The notes under the pieces were generated by a model. It was not told where the DNA came from and did not search any database. It saw nothing but the letters and a program-made list of their open reading frames with translations. Source: Methanocellales archaeon (GTDB taxonomy: Archaea > Halobacteriota > UBA148 > JAJOKI01). Taken from it: 5,381 bases of DNA. The stretch covers positions 1 to 5,381 of the forward strand of contig JAJOKI010000099.1 of NCBI GenBank assembly GCA_021129915.1. Direction: 5' to 3'. Of the stretch, positions 1 through 5,255 are shown one piece after another. Within the stretch, counting starts at the first letter, position 1. Each line of letters begins with the position of its first letter. Both the position numbers and the translations under genes were made by a program.

Positions 1-645
1 CAACAAAACACCCTTGGGCGGTTCTATGCCCAGCTTCTGGAACAGCTCCGGGTGTCTCAAAGGAAGCTCAATCATCTCTCTTACAAGGGCAATCTCACGT
101 TTTAATCCGCCAATATCCTCATACGCTATTTGGGGGACCAGGCGCCCCTCTTCAACCGGCTTCTCCTTCAAAACAATCTCCGTATCCTTCGTGCAGATTA
201 CGGTTCCAGCCGGTCGAGTTCCGGTGATTATGAATGTAAGCGGATTGCCAAGCATCTCTATTCTCATTTTTTGCCCTTTGAATACCGGGCGTCCATCAAG
301 CACCCGCGCCAGATATTGCTCGCCACCGACGATTCTCACCGGTTGTGTTGGAGCGATTATGAGCTTCTTGGCATGTTTAGCTTCTACCTTCCTTATTCCG
401 ACCTTATCATCTATGCCAACTCCGACATTACTCCTGATGTTGCCATCTATCCGTATTATGCCTTCTGCGTCTTCCGGATATCCTGGCCAGACAATCGCAG
501 CAGCTGTTTGTTTACCATGGATTTCAATGACATCTCCGCTCACCAGCCCGAGCTTATCCATGTCCTTTATATCGATTCTGGCGACGCCCCTTCCAGCATC
601 TCTATGGTATGCTTCCGCAACCCGCAATATTATTTCTTCTGGCAT
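1..645 (-). CDS. VAT/CDC48-family AAA+ ATPase, N-terminal part (gene continues beyond the left edge)
   Basis: This is the archaeal p97/Cdc48 homologue, a hexameric cytosolic unfoldase that extracts and unfolds substrate proteins, in archaea probably for the proteasome. Reading leftward from the ATG at 645, the frame is open to base 1 (215 codons, no stop), so the gene is cut by the window and is not itself broken. The start [20 protein letters not shown] and the following segment ([10 protein letters not shown]...GDVIEI) are the double-psi beta-barrel N-domain (about residues 1-95). A second CDC48 N-subdomain follows (about 100-165). The D1 AAA module opens with [11 protein letters not shown] at about 175. 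The last visible residues, PPKGVLL, lie immediately before where the first Walker A should be, so no ATPase motif is visible. AGGTGAG lies 7 bases upstream of the ATG and contains the guaB stop codon, implying coupled translation. Family assignment is firm; function beyond the family is inference. Confidence 0.93.
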   Translation of the reverse strand, partial: MPEEIILRVAEAYHRDAGRGVARIDIKDMDKLGLVSGDVIEIHGKQTAAAIVWPGYPEDAEGIIRIDGNIRSNVGVGIDDKVGIRKVEAKHAKKLIIAPTQPVRIVGGEQYLARVLDGRPVFKGQKMRIEMLGNPLTFIITGTRPAGTVICTKDTEIVLKEKPVEEGRLVPQIAYEDIGGLKREIALVREMIELPLRHPELFQKLGIEPPKGVLL

Positions 646-652
646 TTTCTTT

Positions 653-659
653 CTCACCT
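653..659 (-). promoter_or_regulatory. Shine-Dalgarno of the VAT gene overlapping the guaB stop codon
   Basis: Read on the minus strand, the bases are AGGTGAG, a good match to the archaeal anti-Shine-Dalgarno, 7 bases before the VAT ATG at 645. The TGA inside it (656-654) is the guaB stop codon. A ribosome finishing guaB is therefore already on the VAT initiation site, which fixes the VAT start and suggests translational coupling. Confidence 0.75.
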
Positions 660-2141
660 AATCCCCCATTTCCCCCCATCCATCGGGTAATTCGGAGCCT
701 CATCAGTAATCAAGACATCATGTGGATGCCCCTCATTGTATCCGGATGGCGTGATTCTGACAAATCCTGCCTTTTTATGCATCTCTCCGATATTCTGCGC
801 GCCGACATAGCCCATTGCGGATTTCAACCCTCCAACTAATTGATGCGACACATCTTTAACGGTGCCGCTGTATGGTACGGCCCCCTCAATCCCCTCTGGC
901 ACGAACTTGGTGCTGCCGGGTCCCCCTCTTTTTTCTTGGAAATAACGATCTGTACTCTCTCCGCCGCTCATGGCGCCGAGTGAGCCCATGCCCCTGTACT
1001 GCTTGTATCGCCGCCCTTTGATGGTCATGGTCCTACCTGGCGCTTCATCCGTGCCTGCAATGAGATTGCCCACCATGACTGAGTTTGCTCCTACTGCTAT
1101 GGCTTTTGCAATATCACCAGAATACTTCATCCCCCCGTCAGCGATTACCGGCACTTTATGTTTTCTAGCCACATCTGCAACTGAAGCGATTGCAGTTAAT
1201 TGAGGGACGCCGACTCCTGTCACTATCCGTGTGGTACAGATAGACCCCGGACCAACACCAACTTTGATACCGTCTACAAAACCGACCAGTTCCTCTGCAG
1301 CCTCTGCCGTCGCGATGTTTCCCACCACGACGTCGGCACCGACTTTCTTCTTAATCACCTTGGCAGAATTCACCACGTTCATATTATGTGCGTGTGCACA
1401 GTCCACTACGAGCACATCAGCTCCTGCTGCATCCAGTGCAACTGCCCTTTCTACGTCAAAAGGACCCACCGCAGCTGCCACCATAAGGCACCCTTCTTCA
1501 TCCCTGATCGCCATTGGGTGCTGATGCCGGTGCAGAACATCCTGCATGGATATCATGCCTTTGAGATGACCTTTTTTGTCCACGATTGGCAAACGCTCTA
1601 TTTTATGCTCGTACATTCGCTCAAGTGCATCATCGAGTGGAATACCTTCATGCCCTGTGATTAAATCCTTCGTCATCACCTTTTCAACTTTTTTCGTTGG
1701 ATTCGATTTGACGATAGGTTGAACATCCCGCCGACTGACGATGCCCACTAATTTCCCATCGATGACGGGAATTCCACTGACCTTCTCATTTGTCATAAGG
1801 TGCCACACGACCTGGATGGGGGTGTTAGGTGCAATCGTCACCACATCTCGTACCAGCAGTTCATCGGCTCTTTTCACCTCACGAATTTCGTTTACCTGCT
1901 GTCCCCTGCTCATGTTTCGATGAATCACGCCAATGCCGCCCTCGTGCGCTATGGCAATTGCCATGCTGGCTTCGGTCACGGTGTCCATCGCTGCGCTCAC
2001 GATTGGAATGTTGAGGGGGACATTTTTTGACATACGTGACGTTACATCTACTTGATCCGGTTCGACATTGGATTTGCACGGCAAAAGCAAAACATCATCA
2101 AAAGTAATTCCCGGAGGGGCATTGAGTTTATCTATAAACAT
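654..2141 (-). CDS. guaB: Inosine-5'-monophosphate dehydrogenase (IMPDH)
   Basis: Oxidises IMP to XMP with NAD+, the first committed step of GMP synthesis, in the cytosol. The protein is 495 residues from the ATG at 2141, normal for an IMPDH with an inserted CBS pair. In order (ATG numbering): N-terminal [11 protein letters not shown] (about 11-21); barrel strand and loop [20 protein letters not shown] (about 47-66); two CBS domains (about 96-205); substrate/NAD loop DCAHAHN (about 247-253); the catalytic and K+ loop GPGSICTTR with the nucleophilic Cys at about 302; IMP phosphate segment [10 protein letters not shown]; and the mobile flap with [10 protein letters not shown] carrying the Arg-Tyr pair. 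All key residues are present. A longer frame begins with GTG at 2153, but GGTGA at 2151-2147 sits 5 bases before the ATG at 2141 and overlaps that GTG, so I prefer the ATG. It lies between mfnB and the VAT gene, probably in one transcript. Confidence 0.97.
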   Translation of the reverse strand: MFIDKLNAPPGITFDDVLLLPCKSNVEPDQVDVTSRMSKNVPLNIPIVSAAMDTVTEASMAIAIAHEGGIGVIHRNMSRGQQVNEIREVKRADELLVRDVVTIAPNTPIQVVWHLMTNEKVSGIPVIDGKLVGIVSRRDVQPIVKSNPTKKVEKVMTKDLITGHEGIPLDDALERMYEHKIERLPIVDKKGHLKGMISMQDVLHRHQHPMAIRDEEGCLMVAAAVGPFDVERAVALDAAGADVLVVDCAHAHNMNVVNSAKVIKKKVGADVVVGNIATAEAAEELVGFVDGIKVGVGPGSICTTRIVTGVGVPQLTAIASVADVARKHKVPVIADGGMKYSGDIAKAIAVGANSVMVGNLIAGTDEAPGRTMTIKGRRYKQYRGMGSLGAMSGGESTDRYFQEKRGGPGSTKFVPEGIEGAVPYSGTVKDVSHQLVGGLKSAMGYVGAQNIGEMHKKAGFVRITPSGYNEGHPHDVLITDEAPNYPMDGGKWGIR

Positions 2142-2146
2142 TTCTT

Positions 2147-2151
2147 TCACC
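2147..2151 (-). promoter_or_regulatory. Shine-Dalgarno that decides the guaB start
   Basis: Minus-strand GGTGA lies 5 bases upstream of the ATG at 2141, in nearly the same surroundings as the VAT gene's site (GGTGAGAAAGAAA before its ATG). It overlaps the upstream in-frame GTG codons at 2153 and 2150, which have no comparable site of their own. This argues for the 495-residue product over a 499-residue one. Confidence 0.55.
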
Positions 2152-2209
2152 ACAACCCTTTTTGGTCTCGACTCTTAATGAAGTTTTTGTTCACTGAGGT
2201 TAAATGCTA

Positions 2210-2902
2210 TTATATCATCTTTTTAAGCCGTTCCACTTCCTTTCGCTGTATCCTTCTATTTCGATCACCGCCGCACACAAGCCCCCGTATCCCGATAATG
2301 TCCGGGGAGATGCGCTGGATGGTCTTTATATCTTCCCACCCCAGCGACCCAGCCAGTGCAGTGCCAAGTCCAACCTTCTTGGCGCTTGATGTAAATTCAG
2401 CAACCTGTTCTTCGGACATAAAATCAAATAAGCCCCTGCCATCTTTGATGCCAGTGTCGATCATGACGATGTCGATGCCCGCTTTTTGTCCGACGTCCGG
2501 CAAATCAAACGGAGAGAGTGTATTCAGTCTTTCAAAGTCGGCGTATGCTGCTGCCACGACTTTTTTTGAGGAATCGTAGTCCTCAACAGCTTTTTTCACG
2601 TTCTGGAGCAAAATCAACGCCTGTTCTTTCGTCCTGATGTCAAACAAGCCTATCTTGATGAAATCCGCACCAGCAACAGCGGCACCAAGTGCGGATAGCG
2701 AAGCGGTACCGGGCTTAAATCCAAAATCTCCGATGGTTGCACTCAGCGGTTTTGACACCACTTTTTTAATCGCACGAATCACCCATGGAAAATTCGCGCC
2801 CAGCGAACCCTCTTTTGGATTCTTCACGTCGATGATATCCGCTCCGCCTGCTTCGGCATCTTTCGCCTCTTCTATATCGATAGGACTGATCAGCAATTTC
2901 AT
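2210..2902 (-). CDS. mfnB: (5-formylfuran-3-yl)methyl phosphate synthase, methanofuran biosynthesis
   Basis: MfnB condenses two glyceraldehyde-3-phosphate molecules into the furan precursor 4-(hydroxymethyl)-2-furancarboxaldehyde phosphate, an early step to methanofuran, the C1 carrier of methanogens and relatives. The 230-residue single TIM barrel has the family's normal length. Residues known from the Methanocaldococcus enzyme are in place: Asp25 and the Schiff-base Lys27 in IIDVKNPKEGSLGAN, Lys83 in GADFIKIGLF, Asp149 and Lys153 in MIDTGIKDGRGLFDF. C-terminal phosphate-binding segments TALAGSL and GIRGLVCGG are also visible. The ATG at 2902 is at the usual N-terminus (MKLLISPIDIEEA). There is no clear Shine-Dalgarno (TAGTCTCC before the ATG), so the message may be leaderless or have a short leader. 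It is divergent from the hisA-like gene and 68 bases upstream of guaB, with which it may share a transcript. It is the best pointer in the window to an archaeon using methanofuran. Confidence 0.95.
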   Translation of the reverse strand: MKLLISPIDIEEAKDAEAGGADIIDVKNPKEGSLGANFPWVIRAIKKVVSKPLSATIGDFGFKPGTASLSALGAAVAGADFIKIGLFDIRTKEQALILLQNVKKAVEDYDSSKKVVAAAYADFERLNTLSPFDLPDVGQKAGIDIVMIDTGIKDGRGLFDFMSEEQVAEFTSSAKKVGLGTALAGSLGWEDIKTIQRISPDIIGIRGLVCGGDRNRRIQRKEVERLKKMI

Positions 2903-2954
2903 GGAGACTAAAATACTTTTATGCCATAAAATACCTTACTATAAACGTTTAAAG
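2903..2954. promoter_or_regulatory. Divergent promoter region between mfnB and the hisA-like gene
   Basis: This 52-base AT-rich gap separates the two start codons. On the minus strand TTTATAG (2945-2939) matches the archaeal TATA box and would place an mfnB start site about 10-15 bases before its ATG. On the plus strand TTTTATG (2917-2923) could serve the hisA-like gene in the same way. A central ATAAAAT (2926-2932) lies about 26-27 bases from both ATGs and could instead give leaderless messages in both directions. Both genes lack a clear Shine-Dalgarno, which fits either model. Transcription start sites are inferred, not seen. Confidence 0.45.
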
Positions 2955-3653
2955 ATGTTTCGAATTATTTTGGCGCTTGACATACTCGACGGCAAAGTCG
3001 TCCACGCCGTCAGAGGAGAACGGCATAAATATGCGCCCATAGATAGAATCAGCCACATATGTCATTCATCAGATCCAGTAGAAGTCGTAAACCGATTGAG
3101 GCCCATGGAGGTCTATGTTGCGGATTTGAATCGATTGATGAATAAGGGCGACAATTTTGACGTCGCAGTGCGAATCGCCCCGCTTTCCTGTGCAATGCTC
3201 GATTTGGGATGTAAAAACCGAGACGACATATCTTTGGGACTTCAGATCGCAGAGAAGGTAGTTCTTGGAACTGAAACGGCCTCTCTTGATATGCTCAAGG
3301 CGGCGCCAGAGAGGACCTGCGTGAGCATCGACATCAAACACGGCAGGGTTCTTTCATCTGACCCGGCGCTCAGAATATCTCCAGCTGCGCTGATACGTGA
3401 ATTAAACGACCTACACTTTGACGAGGTCATCATTCTGGATTTGGATCGAGTCGGGACGGGCTTGGGTCCAGATACAGCTCTCCTTGGGGACATTATCGAA
3501 CATTCCGACCATCCTGTCCTGCTCGGGGGCGGGGTTGGTGCGCTGAGAGATTTAGAAATCTTAAAGGAGCTGGGCGCCAAAGGAGCGATTGTCGCAACCG
3601 CGATTCACAATAACTCCATACCACTGGATATGATAAGGGGGAAAGAAGCTTAA
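2955..3653 (+). CDS. HisA-related TIM-barrel protein (COG1411-type), function unproven
   Basis: A 232-residue single-domain (beta/alpha)8 protein related to HisA, the ProFAR isomerase of histidine synthesis, but diverged from it. Matches to HisA: the first-strand Asp (Asp9 in ILALDILDGKVVHAVRG), the VSIDIKHGRVLS strand with Asp126 at the place of HisA's second catalytic Asp, and the C-terminal phosphate motifs LLGGGVG (189-195) and GAIVATAIHNN (210-220). Differences: the N-terminal-half phosphate loop GGGIR is replaced by LGCKNRDD (84-91), and the DGT of HisA/HisF reads VGTG (166-169). Methanogens keep such a HisA relative besides true HisA; I know no proven reaction for it. The open frame reaches upstream through mfnB, but homology begins at FRIILALD, so ATG 2955 is the start. 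It is divergent from mfnB, and the tmk relic follows with no gap (TAA then ATG), so it once headed a hisA-like/tmk operon. A methanofuran or other C1-cofactor role is inference. Confidence 0.85.
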   Translation: MFRIILALDILDGKVVHAVRGERHKYAPIDRISHICHSSDPVEVVNRLRPMEVYVADLNRLMNKGDNFDVAVRIAPLSCAMLDLGCKNRDDISLGLQIAEKVVLGTETASLDMLKAAPERTCVSIDIKHGRVLSSDPALRISPAALIRELNDLHFDEVIILDLDRVGTGLGPDTALLGDIIEHSDHPVLLGGGVGALRDLEILKELGAKGAIVATAIHNNSIPLDMIRGKEA

Positions 3654-3702
3654 ATGAAACAACACATGCAAAACGCTTGAGGGCATCGACGGGTCTGGTA
3701 AA
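3654..3702 (+). pseudogene. tmk: Relic of the 5' end of a native thymidylate kinase gene
   Basis: An ATG directly abuts the hisA-like stop (TAAATG) but its frame closes after 8 codons (MKQHMQNA, then TGA). In another frame, bases 3676-3702 encode LEGIDGSGK, the Walker A strand-loop that opens thymidylate kinases, written in the GC-richer codons of the neighbouring housekeeping genes (GGC ATC GAC GGG). After the Lys codon the similarity stops at once. So the first beta-strand has suffered a deletion with frameshift and everything after the P-loop is gone. The matching C-terminus lies at 4583-4729. By chance alone a nine-residue TMK P-loop exactly where an operon partner should start, with a TMK C-terminus downstream, is very unlikely. 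Confidence 0.8.
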
Positions 3703-3725
3703 TTGGTGACCCCATATAATTATTG

Positions 3726-3748
3726 TCAATTTTTTTTACGAAAATTGA
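3726..3748 (+). terminator. Candidate terminator: 8-bp hairpin with T8 run
   Basis: TCAATTTT (3726-3733) and AAAATTGA (3741-3748) are perfect inverted repeats around a 7-base loop, and the plus strand has eight consecutive T at 3730-3737. Oligo-T tracts end transcription in archaea, so this could stop readthrough from the hisA-like gene. The stem is AT-only apart from one C-G pair, so the T run is probably the important part. It may equally be chance in AT-rich DNA or an operator. Confidence 0.35.
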
Positions 3749-3810
3749 TATACCCAAAAGATGAATGAGTAACTGTCTTGTATTAAATCGCATATTAAGG
3801 TGTAAACCTC
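3741..3810 (+). promoter_or_regulatory. Leader of the inserted kinase gene: possible TATA element and Shine-Dalgarno
   Basis: A purine-rich CGAAAATT followed by GATATA (about 3740-3753) resembles a BRE/TATA pair, which would start transcription near 3775-3780. AAGGTGT at 3797-3803 is a good archaeal Shine-Dalgarno, 7 bases before the ATG at 3811, and fixes that start. The gene thus appears to carry its own expression signals and does not depend on the hisA-like promoter. The Shine-Dalgarno is well supported, the promoter weakly. Confidence 0.45.
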
Positions 3811-4581
3811 ATGGCAATAGTATATCCGTATTTTATAGTGATAGAGGGTATTGATGGGTCGGGTAAGGCTACGTATAGTGGCAAGTTATGTAGGGATTTA
3901 AAAACTAACCCACATAGTTTTAATATTCGTAATAAACGATTTATCCTGCGAACAGATGAACCAACAAGTGGAAAAATAGGTAAACTAATTCGGGAATATC
4001 TAAAAGACAAAGATTTGGTAGATAAGGAATCCTTATCCTTACTTTTTGCTGCCGATCGTCTTGTCCATCTAACTCACAATATTATCCCTGCTCTAAGTAA
4101 AGGGGGTATTGTCATATCAGAACGATACGTCTATTCCTCGTTGGCATATCAATCCGCAGAGGGAGTTGATATGGAGTGGCTATGTATGATTAATAGATCC
4201 ATAGTAACCCCAGATTTGGTGATTTGGTTAGATCTTGATCCAGAAATAGCTATTTCTAGGATTAAATCAAAGAGCGGAGTAAGGATATATGATGATATGG
4301 AGTACTTTGAAAAAAGAAGGTTACTACAAGACAGTATTCGAAAAAACTACATAAATATCACAAACAAAATCACAAATATAAAAGGAAAATATGATTTTTT
4401 GGATACGACGTTTTGTAAAGTAGATAATTCTAGACCAATAGATGAAGTGTATAGGGATATCAAGACTTACGTTAGGAATTTATTTGATCATAAATACCCT
4501 CTGCACTCTTTCAAGGATGTTAAATTAAAAACCATAAATACAAAAAAATTAACATTTGATGATTTATTGGTTGTGAAGTAA
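3811..4581 (+). CDS. Divergent thymidylate kinase-like P-loop kinase, probably horizontally acquired
   Basis: Thymidylate kinase phosphorylates dTMP to dTDP with ATP, essential for DNA synthesis. This 256-residue protein shows the family's layout: Walker A region EGIDGSGKAT (12-21), the DEPTSGKIGKLIRE segment (49-62; archaeal TMKs have REPT.GPIGKLIRE), LLFAADRLVH (77-86), SERYVYSSLAYQ (103-114; usually DRY), TPDLVIWLDLDPEIAISRI (133-151), and a LID-like region followed by a helix (about 152-180). It is longer than the usual 195-215 residues, with a lysine-rich C-terminal tail after about 225. Three motif positions are unusual: Ala20 in place of the Ser/Thr after the Walker A Lys, Asp49 for Arg in REP, Glu104 for Asp in DRY. 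The frame is intact and strongly AT-rich (AAA, AAT, ATA, TTA codons), unlike the housekeeping genes. It lies between relics of the native tmk. It may supply dTMP kinase activity or act on another nucleotide; sequence alone cannot decide. Confidence 0.85.
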   Translation: MAIVYPYFIVIEGIDGSGKATYSGKLCRDLKTNPHSFNIRNKRFILRTDEPTSGKIGKLIREYLKDKDLVDKESLSLLFAADRLVHLTHNIIPALSKGGIVISERYVYSSLAYQSAEGVDMEWLCMINRSIVTPDLVIWLDLDPEIAISRIKSKSGVRIYDDMEYFEKRRLLQDSIRKNYINITNKITNIKGKYDFLDTTFCKVDNSRPIDEVYRDIKTYVRNLFDHKYPLHSFKDVKLKTINTKKLTFDDLLVVK

Positions 4582-4582
4582 C

Positions 4583-4729
4583 GGTCTGCAAAAGGTGCAG
4601 GAAAATTTCCTCAAACTGGCTGATGAAGAGCCGGGGCGCTTTATAAAGGTCGATGCTGAGAACAGTCTGGATGTAATGGAGGAGGAAGTGATGAGCAAAA
4701 TTTGGGAATATATCAGGACGAGGATTTAG
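4583..4729 (+). pseudogene. tmk: Relic of the 3' end of the native thymidylate kinase gene
   Basis: The frame at 4583-4729 encodes 48 residues ending in TAG: GLQKVQENFLKLADEEPGRF, then IKVDAENSLDVMEEEV and MSKIWEYIRTRI. This is the typical end of an archaeal or bacterial thymidylate kinase, where the post-LID helix (usually FLEKVRENYLKLA-like) is followed by RF..IDA and a final amphipathic helix. The frame has a stop at 4574-4576, inside the preceding gene, and no start codon near its beginning, so it cannot be a gene on its own. The GC-richer codons (CTG, GAG, CGC) match the left-hand genes and not the AT-rich kinase next to it, whose stop is one base before. The relic pairs with the P-loop relic at 3654-3702. 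Confidence 0.85.
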
Positions 4730-4788
4730 TCTACTGTTTTGGCTTCCTCCTCTTTCCAAGATGCCCTTATCAGCCTGGAGCCAGTGTT

Positions 4789-4947
4789 ATGAAATTTTCA
4801 AAGATTACCATTCCAAAGTATCTTCGAGAATCGCTCAGTCTAAAAAACGGTGATAAACTTTTCATCAGCCAAGAGGGAAATAAAATTGTCGTAAGCACGA
4901 TTTCAAAAATCCAACAAAGGCGCTTCAGGGAATCTGGTGGAAGATGA
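4789..4947 (+). CDS. AbrB/VapB-type antitoxin, short
   Basis: A 52-residue protein with the swapped-hairpin AbrB/SpoVT signature: SKITIPKYLRESLSLKNGDK (residues 4-23), then LFISQEGNKIVVS. Such proteins bind DNA as dimers, repress their own operon and neutralise a partner PIN-domain ribonuclease through their C-terminus. Its last bases overlap the vapC reading frame by ATGA (4944-4947), the classic toxin-antitoxin arrangement. GGAG at 4777-4780 could be the ribosome binding site, 8 bases before the ATG. The N-terminus is compressed compared with the common form (SSKGQITIPK), and the C-terminal tail after the domain is only about 16 residues, so it may be trimmed. An in-frame ATG at 4702 lies inside the tmk relic and is unlikely to be the start. 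With its toxin ruined, it is probably an orphan on the way to decay. Confidence 0.65.
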   Translation: MKFSKITIPKYLRESLSLKNGDKLFISQEGNKIVVSTISKIQQRRFRESGGR

Positions 4948-5255
4948 ACTATATCGATACGAACATCTGGATTTATGCGATAATTTCAACACAAGTTTTA
5001 ACCGAGGTTATTGGCGTGTTATATCATCAATATAATGTTAAAGGCGCCATAAATTATCTTGATGCTATTCTCTCCTATCCTATCGGTTACGCCTGATATT
5101 ATTAGAATATGCCAAGGGATTACAATATACTGCCCTATGGCGCCATTCATATCGCAGTTTGTACGCATAGAGCGATTAAAAATATCGTTTCAGCAGACAA
5201 GGAATTGAGTAAGGTTGGTTTTATCGAAAGGATTGATCCGATTGGGTATAAATAA
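4944..5255 (+). pseudogene. Degenerate VapC-type PIN-domain toxin gene
   Basis: VapC toxins are PIN-fold ribonucleases cutting tRNA or rRNA. The start MNYIDTNIWIYA and the end ILPYGAIHIAV...KNIVSADKELSKVGFIERIDP are plainly VapC, but the gene is broken. First, only 16 residues separate Asp5 of the DTN motif from the conserved Glu in STQVLTE, against about 35 in the family, so some 20-25 codons are deleted in frame. Second, the frame hits TGA (5094-5096) and TAG (5103-5105). Reading one base later from 5086 gives VTPDIIR, the expected continuation of SYPI, and the original frame becomes coding again at about 5118 (DYNILPY), so there is an extra base near 5085 and a further loss near 5113-5117. 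Third, the catalytic Asp of the usual PYDAIHIA is Gly. The remnant is 104 codons against 125-140 in the family. It overlaps the antitoxin gene by ATGA. Sequencing error could explain the frameshifts but not the deletion or the Asp-to-Gly change. Confidence 0.8.

Larger units (their letters stand above)
3703..4582 (+). other. AT-rich inserted or replacing segment carrying a kinase gene
   Basis: These roughly 880 bases separate the two halves of the native tmk relic and hold one complete gene plus its leader. Composition changes sharply: I count 18 G+C in the 60 bases at 3901-3960 and 14 in 4321-4380, against 33 in 3421-3480 and 29 in 4621-4680. I see no terminal inverted repeats, no clear target duplication and no recombinase. 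About 130 codons of the middle of the native gene are missing, so this is a replacement or an insertion plus deletion, not a clean insertion. The junctions are placed by loss of TMK similarity and may be off by a few bases. Confidence 0.65.

Noticed and set aside
14..2579. Several plus-strand open frames of 60-215 codons opposite the VAT gene, guaB and mfnB
   Set aside because: They are antisense shadows of strongly recognised genes; their translations show no family motif.
2637..2954. Upstream extension of the hisA-like reading frame, including an in-frame ATG at 2901
   Set aside because: It runs antisense through mfnB, and HisA-type homology begins only at FRIILALD next to ATG 2955.
3069..4010. 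Minus-strand frames opposite the hisA-like and kinase genes
   Set aside because: They lie opposite well-supported coding sequence, have no recognisable motifs and no start context.
3703..4582. Interpretation of the AT-rich segment as a transposon or insertion sequence
   Set aside because: No terminal inverted repeats, no clear target duplication, no transposase or integrase; native tmk sequence is missing between the junctions.
4679..4752. Perfect 10-base inverted repeat GAGGAGGAAG / CTTCCTCCTC (4679-4688 and 4743-4752)
   Set aside because: Low-complexity purine/pyrimidine runs 54 bases apart; the left arm is explained by Glu codons of the tmk relic. Probably chance.
4520..4759. Minus-strand frame of 79 codons across the tmk relic
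   Set aside because: It covers the antisense of the TMK C-terminal relic and the AT-rich kinase end; no domain or ribosome binding site seen.
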